From Neobacillus kokaensis (lineage in GTDB: Bacteria > Bacillota > Bacilli > Bacillales > Cytobacillaceae): 39,345 nucleotides of DNA. The position numbers and the translations under genes are program-made. The stretch is from the NCBI RefSeq assembly GCF_014656545.1, contig NZ_BNDS01000039.1, positions 1-39,345 of the forward strand, read 5' to 3'. Position 1 is the stretch's first letter. The number at the start of each line of letters is the position of its first letter. The notes beneath the pieces were generated by a model. It was not told the origin of the DNA, searched no databases, and saw only the letters and a list, made by a program, of their open reading frames with translations. Shown here one piece after another: positions 14,654 through 21,881 of this stretch.

Positions 14654-16348
14654 ATGAATTTTAAGAAAGAGCTTGCAGAAATTTTAGCAGGACTGCTGGA
14701 CGGCGAAAAAACAGCGGCAGAACTTGAACTGCTGATTGAAAAACCGAAAAACGCATCACACGGAGATTTAGCGTTCCCATGCTTTACACTAGCAAAGATT
14801 AAACGTAAGGCACCTAATGTGATCGCACAAGAATTAAGTGAGAAAATCCAATCACCCACAATTGAAAAAGTAGAGGTCGTAGGCGCTTACTTAAATATCT
14901 TTTTAAGCAAAAAGCTTGTATCCGAACAAGTTGTCGGCCAAATTATGCAGCAAAAGGGAGCGTTCGGTCAGCAGGAATTTGGCCAAGGCGGCAATGTGAC
15001 CATTGATATGTCGTCGCCGAATATTGCAAAGCCGTTTTCAATGGGACATTTGCGCTCAACTGTTATCGGAAATGCCATCGCGCTGATTGTGGAGAAATGT
15101 GGTTATAAACCAATCAAAATCAATCATCTTGGCGACTGGGGTACCCAGTTTGGGAAACTAATCACCGCTTATAAGCTTTGGGGTGATGAGAACAAAGTAA
15201 AAGCAAATCCAATCAAGGAGTTATTAACCCTTTACGTACGTTTCCATGAAGAGGCGGAATCCAATCCATCTCTTGAGGATGAAGGGCGTGCATGGTTTAA
15301 AAGATTAGAGGATGGCGACCAGGAAGCCTTATCATTGTGGCAGTGGTTCCGTGATGAATCGTTAAAAGAGTTTGCAAGAATTTACGATTTAATGAACGTC
15401 GAGTTTGATTCGTTTAACGGCGAAGCATTTTATAATGATAAAATGGACCGGGTTGTCAAGCTGCTCGAGGAAAAAGGGCTGCTGGTAGAGTCTGACAGCG
15501 CTATGGTTGTTGAGTTAACGGAAGAAGAATTGCCTCCATGCTTGATCAAAAAGTCCGATGGAGCAACACTTTACGCAACACGTGATTTAGCTGCCGCTCT
15601 TTACCGTAAAGAAAACTATGATTTTGTAAAATCGTTATATGTGGTTGGTCATGAGCAAAGCCTGCACTTTAAGCAGTTAATTGCCGTGCTGAAGAAGATG
15701 GGCTATGACTGGGCTGAGAAAATGGTTCATATTCCATTCGGCATGATGCTGAAGGACGGCAAGAAGATGTCAACACGTAAAGGTAAAGTTGTTCTGCTTG
15801 AAGAAGTATTAAATGAATCCATTGAAATGGCTCGCCATAATATTGAAGAGAAGAATCCGACCCTTGCTAACAAGGATGAAGTGGCGAAACAAGTTGGTGT
15901 CGGTGCGGTTATTTTCCATGACTTGAAAAACAACCGGATGAACGATATTGAGTTTTCATTAGAAGAAATGCTGCGCTTTGAAGGGGAAACCGGTCCGTAC
16001 GTACAATATACCTTTGCAAGAGCATGTTCAATTTTACGAAAAGCGAATTGGCAGGCAGATGCAGCACAGCAGACATTCAATACTTCATGGGAGAAAGAAT
16101 GGAAGGTTGTCAGTTTCCTATTGGAATTCCCAAATGCAATCAAGCGCGCCTGTGAGAATTTCGACCCTTCATTGGTAGCAAAGTATATTGTTGACCTTGC
16201 GCAAGTCTTTAATAAATACTATGCAGAAGTACGGATTCTTGAAGAAAGTGAAGAGCAGCAAGCACGCTTAGCACTGGTTTACAGCGTAACCGAAGTCCTT
16301 AAAGAAGGTTTGAGACTGCTAGGCATTCAAGCACCTCAAGAAATGTAA
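14654..16348 (+). CDS. argS: Arginyl-tRNA synthetase
   Basis: 564 residues, typical for bacterial ArgRS (about 555-580). The N-terminal Add1 domain is about residues 1-85. Class I motif HIGH appears as GHLRST (131-136) after SSPNIAKPFSM, and the signature loop is KMSTRKGKVV (about 371). The C-terminal anticodon-binding helical domain has YVQYTFARACSILRK and ends with LLGIQAPQEM. It charges tRNA-Arg using ATP. The upstream T-box ties expression to tRNA-Arg charging. AATAGGAGG lies before the ATG. In B. subtilis argS sits with ywiB and is not usually described as T-box regulated, so this setting differs. Confidence 0.97.
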   Translation: MNFKKELAEILAGLLDGEKTAAELELLIEKPKNASHGDLAFPCFTLAKIKRKAPNVIAQELSEKIQSPTIEKVEVVGAYLNIFLSKKLVSEQVVGQIMQQKGAFGQQEFGQGGNVTIDMSSPNIAKPFSMGHLRSTVIGNAIALIVEKCGYKPIKINHLGDWGTQFGKLITAYKLWGDENKVKANPIKELLTLYVRFHEEAESNPSLEDEGRAWFKRLEDGDQEALSLWQWFRDESLKEFARIYDLMNVEFDSFNGEAFYNDKMDRVVKLLEEKGLLVESDSAMVVELTEEELPPCLIKKSDGATLYATRDLAAALYRKENYDFVKSLYVVGHEQSLHFKQLIAVLKKMGYDWAEKMVHIPFGMMLKDGKKMSTRKGKVVLLEEVLNESIEMARHNIEEKNPTLANKDEVAKQVGVGAVIFHDLKNNRMNDIEFSLEEMLRFEGETGPYVQYTFARACSILRKANWQADAAQQTFNTSWEKEWKVVSFLLEFPNAIKRACENFDPSLVAKYIVDLAQVFNKYYAEVRILEESEEQQARLALVYSVTEVLKEGLRLLGIQAPQEM

Positions 16349-16420
16349 GCTAATTAATTTAAAAATTGACGGTTAATGGTATAGAATATAGCTGTACGAA
16401 ATATAAGGGAGGCTAAATAA

Positions 16421-16888
16421 ATGAGTGAACTGCTATTTAAAAGCTATGAAACGGCAAGAAGCTTTTTTTTAAAAACGGTGGAGGCAATGGATGAGAGCAT
16501 TTTGCATGTCCAGCCTGAAGGCTTTAACAATTCCATTCATTGGCATGTTGGTCACGTGTTAACGGTGGCAGAACAATTTATGTTTGGTTTCCCTAAAAAA
16601 TCAACCAATCTTCCAGCTAATTATCTAGAGCTTTTTGGCAATGGTTCAAATCCTGCTGATTGGAAGGGTGAAGTTCCGTCCGTTACAGAATTGACCTCCC
16701 AGTTAAAGGAACAAATCAAAAGAATTAAAGAAATTCCGGCTGAAAGCTTTAGCCAAAAGCTTTCGCAGCCGTTTTTAGGGCAGGAAACCTTTGGCGAGTT
16801 AGCTAGTTTTGCTGTCTTCCATGAGGCGCTTCATTTAGGAAAAATTCAAGAAATGAAACGTGTCATCGAAACTGCTAGTTCGAAGTAA
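16421..16888 (+). CDS. DinB-superfamily (DinB_2) protein
   Basis: 155 residues. Four-helix-bundle pattern with the first helix LLFKSYETARSFFLKTVEAM, then NNSIHWHVGHVLTVAEQFMF, and a last helix FAVFHEALHLGKIQEMKRVI. Histidines in HWHVGH and FHEALH form the likely metal site. Like other DinB/YfiT proteins it may be a metal-dependent thiol transferase, and no substrate can be inferred. GGGAGG lies eight bases before the ATG. It is the second DinB-type protein in the window, and the two are not close copies. A terminator follows. Confidence 0.8.
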   Translation: MSELLFKSYETARSFFLKTVEAMDESILHVQPEGFNNSIHWHVGHVLTVAEQFMFGFPKKSTNLPANYLELFGNGSNPADWKGEVPSVTELTSQLKEQIKRIKEIPAESFSQKLSQPFLGQETFGELASFAVFHEALHLGKIQEMKRVIETASSK

Positions 16889-16905
16889 GCTGCCATTATG
16901 AAATT

Positions 16906-16936
16906 CGTTTCTACGTTGTTGTAGAAACGTTTTTTC
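16906..16936 (+). terminator. Intrinsic terminator after the DinB_2 gene
   Basis: CGTTTCTAC / GTAGAAACG stem with a GTTGTT loop followed by TTTTTT. Confidence 0.85.
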
Positions 16937-16970
16937 ATTTATTTTTAAAGAAAGGAATTTTAACGTCTTT

Positions 16971-18149
16971 ATGGAAAAACCACTAAGTAAAGAAAAGATT
17001 TGGACAAAAGATTTTGTACTAATAGTTTGTGCCAACTTTTTCATTTTTCTTGGATTTCAGATGACGCTGCCGACGATTCCGCTTTTTGTTGAGGATTTAG
17101 GCGGGAATGACCAGCTAATCGGGTTTGTTGTCGGAATCTTTACCTTCTCCGCCCTATTTCTGCGCCCGTTTGCCGGGAATTGGCTTGAAACAAAGGGAAG
17201 AGGCTTTGTCTATTTAACCGGCTTAACCATTTTTGTTCTGTCAGTTGGATCCTTTGGCTTTTTAACGGGCATTGCCTTGTTATTTTTTATGCGGGTAATT
17301 CAAGGGGCAGGCTGGGGGCTTTCGACGACAGCATCAGGAACGATCGCCACAGATTTAATCCCAGCATCAAGGCGCGGCGAAGGGATGGGCTATTATGGTC
17401 TTTCAGGGAATGTCGCCATGGCCTTTGGTCCATCGTTAGGTTTAATTTTAACCGGTACACTATCCTTTAAAGTTTTTTTCCTTATCTGTGCAGGATCAGG
17501 GTTAACTGCTTTACTGCTATCATCAAGAATTACCTATCGAAAAGTAGAACCAAAATCTATAAAGACGGGTGCAAGGCGTGATATTTATGAAAAAAGCGCC
17601 TTAAAGCCAGCTATACTGATGTTTTTCATCACGGTGACGTTCGGCGGGATTGCCTCTTTTCTGCCGTTATATAGCGCACAAAAGGATATTGCCGGCATTC
17701 AGTGGTACTTTTTGCTATATGCCATTTCAGTCATGCTAACGAGAACCTTTGCCGGCCAGCTCTATGACCGTAAAGGACACAGGGCCGTGTATATACCCGG
17801 AACGCTTTTAATTTTAATTGCTATGGTCTTGCTTGCATGGCTCCCCAATAGTGCGATTTTGTTTACAGCGGCAGTCTTGTATGGCTTTGGCTTCGGAACC
17901 GTGCAGCCTGCTCTGCAGGCGTGGTCTATTGAAAAAACGCCGATTAATCGCCGTGGGATGGCGAATGCCACTTTCTTTTCGTTTTTTGATTTAGGGGTCG
18001 GTATTGGGGCTATGGTCTTCGGGCAAATCAGCCACTTGTTTGGTTATAGTTCCATTTATAAGACCGCTGCGGTATCCGTATTCCTTTCGATGCTGCTTTA
18101 TATGTTCTTCCTATATAAGGAAAAAGCGACAAGACCAGAGCGGGGTTAA
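16971..18149 (+). CDS. Major facilitator superfamily transporter
   Basis: 392 residues, twelve predicted membrane helices. MFS loop 2-3 appears as GNWLETKGRGFVY and the mirrored loop 8-9 as GQLYDRKGHRAVY. RVIQGAGWGLSTTASGTIATDLIPASRRGEG includes the antiporter-like helix 5 glycine pattern. It is an efflux-type permease similar in build to YwoG-like proteins; the substrate is unknown. The ribosome site AAAGGA is about 13-15 bases from the ATG, which is longer than usual. The gene's 3' end lies 24 bp before a 52-bp repeat array and no terminator is visible between them. Confidence 0.88.
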   Translation: MEKPLSKEKIWTKDFVLIVCANFFIFLGFQMTLPTIPLFVEDLGGNDQLIGFVVGIFTFSALFLRPFAGNWLETKGRGFVYLTGLTIFVLSVGSFGFLTGIALLFFMRVIQGAGWGLSTTASGTIATDLIPASRRGEGMGYYGLSGNVAMAFGPSLGLILTGTLSFKVFFLICAGSGLTALLLSSRITYRKVEPKSIKTGARRDIYEKSALKPAILMFFITVTFGGIASFLPLYSAQKDIAGIQWYFLLYAISVMLTRTFAGQLYDRKGHRAVYIPGTLLILIAMVLLAWLPNSAILFTAAVLYGFGFGTVQPALQAWSIEKTPINRRGMANATFFSFFDLGVGIGAMVFGQISHLFGYSSIYKTAAVSVFLSMLLYMFFLYKEKATRPERG

Positions 18150-18171
18150 CAATATTTATGATGAGCACAGC

Positions 18172-18485
18172 TCATGAAGGACATTTCGAGCGGGGAAACC
18201 AAAGGTAATGTCCTTCATCGAGGTTATGAAGGACATTTCGAGCAGGGAAACCAAAGGTAATGTCCTTCATTGAGGTTATGAAGGACATTTGAGCAGGGAA
18301 ACCAAAGGTAATGTCCTTCATCGAGGTTATGAAGGACAATTTGAGCAGGGAAACCAAAGGTAATGTCCTTCATCGAGGTTATGAAGGACAATTTGAGCAG
18401 GGAAGTCAAAGATAATGTCCTTCATCGGGGTTATGAAGGACATTTTGAGCAGGGAAATGACAGGTAATGTCCTTCATCAAGGTTA
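18172..18485. repeat. 52-bp tandem array of perfect palindromic arms (6 units)
   Basis: ATGAAGGACA starts at 18174, 18226, 18278, 18329, 18381 and 18433: period 52 bp, once 51. Each unit has ATGAAGGACATT, an inner GAGCAGGGAAACCAAAGG segment and AATGTCCTTCAT, which pairs perfectly over 12 bp. The linker CGAGGTT separates units and allows an alternative hairpin with a 7-nt loop between neighbours. GGACA to TGTC is 25 nt in five units and 24 in one. The array lies between the MFS gene and the guanidine riboswitch. Frames open on the minus strand through it are artefacts of the repeat. Confidence 0.95.
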
Positions 18486-18670
18486 AGCAAAGACTAGATA
18501 GAAAATGGAAACAGAAACGATTACCATTTCAAAATTCTTATGATAAATTCAATCGGTAGTGGATGGAAATGTGAACATTGTTCCTGTTGTTGGGATTTAC
18601 CAGAATAGTAAAGAATATTCCATACCATTTTTAGAAAATAAAAGGACGTGCCGTGAAGGCGGTTATGTGC

Positions 18671-18676
18671 TAAAAT
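18671..18676 (+). promoter_or_regulatory. Extended -10 promoter of the guanidine riboswitch transcript
   Basis: TGCTAAAAT (extended -10) about 25-30 bp before the conserved riboswitch start. The -35 region is weak. The 185 bp between the repeat array and this promoter hold nothing I recognise. Confidence 0.5.
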
Positions 18677-18703
18677 AGCATTAAATTTCAATATAAAAAG
18701 TTT

Positions 18704-18800
18704 TCTAGGGTTCCGTGGCTTTGTAAAAGTCAGTCAGGTCCGAGAGAAAACGCACACTGTGAGAATTTTGTGTGTACACGGAAGGATAAAAGCCTGGGAG
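18704..18800 (+). promoter_or_regulatory. Guanidine-I (ykkC) riboswitch
   Basis: Conserved blocks occur in the right order: CTAGGGTTCCG, GGTCCGAGAGAAAAC, GCACAC...GTGTGT stem, ACACGGAAGGA and AAAGCCTGGGAGA. It binds guanidinium and turns on the downstream transporter genes by preventing the following terminator. The genes after it are SMR exporters, exactly the known target class. Confidence 0.95.
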
Positions 18801-18837
18801 ATACTGATAAACAGTAATCTCTTGGGCTTTTTATTTT
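18789..18837 (+). terminator. Riboswitch expression-platform terminator
   Basis: AAGCCTGGGAGAT...ACTG pairs with CAGT...ATCTCTTGGGCTT and is followed by TTTATTTT. The 5' arm is the last conserved block of the guanidine aptamer, so folding is mutually exclusive with ligand binding. Confidence 0.85.
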
Positions 18838-18863
18838 GACCTACTTTTTAAGGAGTGATCAGT

Positions 18864-19205
18864 ATGAATTTACAATGGACGAAGGTGTTTTTTGCAGCCT
18901 TTTTTGAGGTGTTTTGGGTAATTGGATTAAAACACGCGTATGATTTTTGGACATGGGCAGGAACGGTGATAGCTATAATGATTAGCTTCTATGTATTAAT
19001 TTCAGCAGGAAGAAAGCTGCCGGTGGGAACGGTATACGCCGTATTTGTTGGCTTAGGAACGGCTGGTACGGTTCTTTCTGACATAATCTTTTTTGGAGAA
19101 CCATTTGAAATAAAAAAAATGGTATTGATTCTTGTTTTGTTAATTGGGGTAATTGGGCTTAAGCTGGTTACGGATGACAAGGCTGTGGAAGGAGCGGATG
19201 CTTAA
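18864..19205 (+). CDS. ykkC: SMR-family guanidinium exporter subunit (YkkC type)
   Basis: 113 residues, four membrane helices. The conserved glutamate lies in helix 1 (FFAAFFEVFWVIGLKHA). The RKLPVGTVYAVFVGLGTAG helix 3 motif and a GVIGLKLVTDD end match SugE/Gdx-type small multidrug resistance proteins. The upstream guanidine-I riboswitch indicates that the pair exports guanidinium by proton antiport. I chose the ATG at 18864, nine bases after AAGGAG; a GTG at 18855 directly abuts the ribosome site and is unlikely. The stop overlaps the next start by one base (TAATG). Confidence 0.92.
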   Translation: MNLQWTKVFFAAFFEVFWVIGLKHAYDFWTWAGTVIAIMISFYVLISAGRKLPVGTVYAVFVGLGTAGTVLSDIIFFGEPFEIKKMVLILVLLIGVIGLKLVTDDKAVEGADA

Positions 19206-19519
19206 TGGCATGGGTGTCACTGGTTTTAGCGGGCTTGTGTGAAATGTTTGGAGTCACAATGATTAATAAAGTAAATAAAGACAAAAGCTTGCTTTCTATT
19301 ATTTTATTATGTGTTGGGTTTGGCTGCAGCTTTCTTTTCTTGGCAATTGCTATGGAATCATTGCCAATGGGAACAGCCTATGCGATTTGGACAGGTATTG
19401 GTGCTTCTGGCGGAGCATTACTAGGGATGTTTTTATATGGTGAATCAAAAGACTGGAAAAGGCTTTTGTTTATTTTTATGGTTTTAGGTGCGGCGATTGG
19501 ATTAAAGCTTGTTTCGTAG
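19205..19519 (+). CDS. ykkD: SMR-family guanidinium exporter subunit (YkkD type)
   Basis: 104 residues, four membrane helices, glutamate in helix 1 (LVLAGLCEMFGVTMINKV). Helix 3 has ESLPMGTAYAIWTGIGASGG and the protein ends GAAIGLKLVS. It is the partner of the preceding gene; YkkC and YkkD of B. subtilis form a heteromeric pump. The start codon shares one base with the YkkC-type stop (TAATG), so translation is coupled. About 100 bp of unremarkable sequence follows before a terminator shared with the convergent dedA gene. Confidence 0.92.
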   Translation: MAWVSLVLAGLCEMFGVTMINKVNKDKSLLSIILLCVGFGCSFLFLAIAMESLPMGTAYAIWTGIGASGGALLGMFLYGESKDWKRLLFIFMVLGAAIGLKLVS

Positions 19520-19616
19520 GACTAAAGGGTGAAACGAGCTGTGAAATCGGGAAAGCAGGGCTTCTTGAAGACAAAATGGACTACCAAAATCGAATAAACT
19601 GTCTTTATATTAATAA

Positions 19617-19649
19617 ACCCTCAAGAAAATATCTTGAGGGTGATTTTTT
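19617..19649 (+). terminator. Terminator between ykkD and dedA
   Basis: ACCCTCAAGA / TCTTGAGGGT, 10-bp perfect stem, five-base loop, then GATTTTTT. It lies three bases from the dedA stop, so it may also act on the minus strand, where the T-tract is weaker (GGGTTTATTA). Confidence 0.85.
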
Positions 19650-19651
19650 AC

Positions 19652-20245
19652 CTAATTAGTGGTTTTTCTCGTTTTTTGAATTAAAAAGTAAATGACGCCA
19701 ATAACTAAAGCCGCAATGATAATGGGCATGATATATGGCTGTGCGTATTCTTTAATGTGGGACCAGTTGCTCCCTAATACTTCTCCTAAATATAGAAAAA
19801 GGATTGTCCATGGGATAATCGCCGCTACCGTATAAAGAGTAAATTTAGAAGCGGACATTTTAGCAATCCCAGCTGGAATCGAGATGGCATGGCGAACTAC
19901 AGGGATGAATCTGGCAGTAAAAATAACGCCAGCTCCGTATTTTCGAAACCACTCCTCGGAAACGTCAATATGTTTCTTTTTAATAAAAACATATTTTCCG
20001 TATTTCTCTAAAAATGGCCTTCCGCCATAATATCCTGCCCAATACAAAAATAATTGTGCTAGTGTACCGCCGATCGTGCCGGCAATAATCGCACCAAAAT
20101 AATTAATGTGTCCTTGAGAAATCATGTATCCACCATAGCCTAAAACGATTTCACTAGGGATAATTTCAATCATTAATCCCAAAGCAATGCCAAAGTATCC
20201 TAAATGTGATAAGAAATCTAAAATAGAAAAAATAAATTCTGACAT
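19652..20245 (-). CDS. DedA-family (SNARE-associated/VTT domain) membrane protein
   Basis: 197 residues with the DedA pattern: an early MIEIIPSEIVLGYGGYM re-entrant segment, GTIGGTLAQLFLYWAGYYGGRPFLEKYGKY, then FRKYGAGVIFTARFIPVVRHAISIPAG, whose arginines are conserved in active members, followed by three helices. DedA proteins contribute to polyprenyl- or phospholipid flipping and membrane homeostasis; the lipid handled here is not decided. I chose the ATG at 20245, preceded by GAAGGGTG. An in-frame start upstream has no support. A 110-bp repeat element lies just upstream of its leader. Confidence 0.88.
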   Translation of the reverse strand: MSEFIFSILDFLSHLGYFGIALGLMIEIIPSEIVLGYGGYMISQGHINYFGAIIAGTIGGTLAQLFLYWAGYYGGRPFLEKYGKYVFIKKKHIDVSEEWFRKYGAGVIFTARFIPVVRHAISIPAGIAKMSASKFTLYTVAAIIPWTILFLYLGEVLGSNWSHIKEYAQPYIMPIIIAALVIGVIYFLIQKTRKTTN

Positions 20246-20288
20246 AGCGCACCCTTCACTTATGTAATAATCAGTTGTAAACTTAATC

Positions 20289-20397
20289 ACTGTCCAGCTT
20301 CAGCGCATAAGGTAACCCGTCAAGAAGGCCAAAAGACGATTTCTTGCCGGTTCTCTTGTGCTGGCCGCTCCTGACCGAGTTGCTTCCGCTTTTTTAA
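20289..20397. repeat. Dispersed structured repeat, copy 1 (shortened)
   Basis: The sequence starts CTGTCCAGCTTCAGCGC and ends GTTGCTTCCGCTTTTTT, with a middle AAGAAGGCCAAAAGAC...TTTCTTGCCGG. It matches the element at 37823-37947 in the same orientation but lacks about 20 nt after its first block. It is flanked by TAAACTTAA and TTAAGTTTA, an inverted pair. The family resembles repeats common in Bacillus chromosomes. It lies between rodA and dedA. Confidence 0.75.
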
Positions 20398-20483
20398 GTT
20401 TATACCAGTTTGTCTCATAATAAAATATATATGGTCTCCTGATAGAAACATTCCTTCAAATACGTTCGAAATAACACAGTAAA

Positions 20484-20507
20484 GGCAGCGGATATGAACC
20501 GCCGCCC
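20484..20507 (-). terminator. Possible terminator of rodA
   Basis: On the minus strand, GGCGGCGG / CCGCTGCC with a TTCATAT loop, followed by TTTACTG. The T-tract is weak. Confidence 0.45.
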
Positions 20508-20514
20508 CGCGCAT

Positions 20515-21702
20515 TTAAGCACCTAACGATTTCTCTGTTGAAAACATATAGTTTCGATGGTGATAGTGAATGCTGTAGACAAGTCCCATTGCGAACATAT
20601 TCCCCATTAATGAACTGCCGCCATAACTGATAAATGGCAGCGGAATCCCGGTGATCGGCAGCACTTGGATCGTCATTCCAACATTTTGAAACACATGAAA
20701 GGTAATCATACTGATAATCCCGGTGCAGACATACGTATTGAACGCATCATTTGTTTCGAATGCTGTTTTAATCAAATGATAAATTAGCAGAAAGAAAAGA
20801 CTAATCACAATGCTTCCGCCAATAAATCCATACTCCTCGCCAATTACGCTGAAAATAAAATCGGTATGGGCTTCCGGAACATATACCTCACCGCCTCGAA
20901 ATCCCTTGCCGGAAATGAGTCCTGATCCAATGGCGCTCAGCGACTTAACTAAGTGGTAGCTTGAACCGCTTGAATATGTATAAGGATCCAGCCAGGAATA
21001 GATTCTGTTGAACTGGTACGTTTGTACTTTTAAGTATTTTTCCAGCAGCTCTGGTTTTGCCAAAACAAGATAAATTATGGAACCGCCTAATGTGGCTCCT
21101 GCTCCGTAAATGGGCAAAATAATTTTCCACGAAATCCCGGAAACAAGAATGATACCTGTTAAGATGGATAAGATCACGAGAGCTGTGCCAAGGTCCGGCT
21201 GAAGCATAATTAAACCGACTGGAACGGCAGTAGTTATGCCTAGCTTCATCAGCAAACCAAAATCGGTTTTCAGCGATTTTACTATATACTTTTCGTGGTG
21301 TGAAGTAATCACACGGCTAAGAGCCAGAATCAGAAATATTTTTACAAACTCCGAAGGCTGAATCTGACCAAGTCCTGGTATGACAAACCAGCTTTTCGCT
21401 CCATTTCGGTAGGGGGCGATGCTGACGGGAGCAACGTAAACGGCAATCAATAGAAGCAGTCCGATTCCGTATAATATCCACGCAAGTCGTTTGTATTGAA
21501 AACTGTCAAAGAAGATCGTAATGGAGATAATGATGGCACCAACTACATACCAAATTGCCTGCATGATCATAAAATTCCTGCCGCCATATTGACCAGTTGA
21601 TTGTGCACTATAAATGGCAATGCAGCTGATCAGGAAAAAGAGAAATAAAAGCAGTGTTAGGGTCCAGTCAAATCGATCTGCCTTTTTTGTGTATTTTTCC
21701 AT
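20515..21702 (-). CDS. rodA: RodA/FtsW-family SEDS glycosyltransferase
   Basis: About 395 residues, ten membrane helices. SEDS hallmarks: the GAKSWFVIPGLGQIQPSEFVKIFLILALSR segment, LQPDLGTALVI with the catalytic aspartate, the KSLSAIGSGLISGKGFRGGEVYVPEAHTDFIFSVIGEEYGFIG loop, and IPLPFISYGGSS at the end. SEDS proteins polymerise lipid II glycans together with a class B penicillin-binding protein. The sequence fits RodA (elongation) better than FtsW by its short tail, but this is a judgement. I chose the ATG at 21702, eight bases after AGG in TTAGGTGATGCC. Upstream in-frame GTG and ATG codons are too close to that site. Confidence 0.88.
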   Translation of the reverse strand: MEKYTKKADRFDWTLTLLLFLFFLISCIAIYSAQSTGQYGGRNFMIMQAIWYVVGAIIISITIFFDSFQYKRLAWILYGIGLLLLIAVYVAPVSIAPYRNGAKSWFVIPGLGQIQPSEFVKIFLILALSRVITSHHEKYIVKSLKTDFGLLMKLGITTAVPVGLIMLQPDLGTALVILSILTGIILVSGISWKIILPIYGAGATLGGSIIYLVLAKPELLEKYLKVQTYQFNRIYSWLDPYTYSSGSSYHLVKSLSAIGSGLISGKGFRGGEVYVPEAHTDFIFSVIGEEYGFIGGSIVISLFFLLIYHLIKTAFETNDAFNTYVCTGIISMITFHVFQNVGMTIQVLPITGIPLPFISYGGSSLMGNMFAMGLVYSIHYHHRNYMFSTEKSLGA

Positions 21703-21847
21703 AGGCATCACCTAATAATTTTATATTTTCACCCAATTTAGGGAACCTCATCCTATTTAAGCCTAACATAGTAAACAGCATTTTAGGTAATATATAGCAT
21801 TCCCTATATACATAACGATTTTTCATCGGAAAAGGTTTCAATTTTTC

Positions 21848-21881
21848 CAAAAAGAGCAGGGCTTTAAATTATAGCCCTGCT
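21848..21881 (-). terminator. Terminator of mgtE
   Basis: On the minus strand, AGCAGGGCT / AGCCCTGCT with a short AT loop, followed by CTTTTTGG, immediately after the mgtE stop. The 130 bp between here and the rodA start hold no other recognisable feature. Confidence 0.85.

Noticed and set aside
18172..18409. Two minus-strand open frames with repeated FITSMKDITFGFP-type peptides
   Set aside because: They are read through the 52-bp repeat, where the single 51-bp unit and the repeat period keep frames open by chance. There is no ribosome site, and the frames overlap each other.
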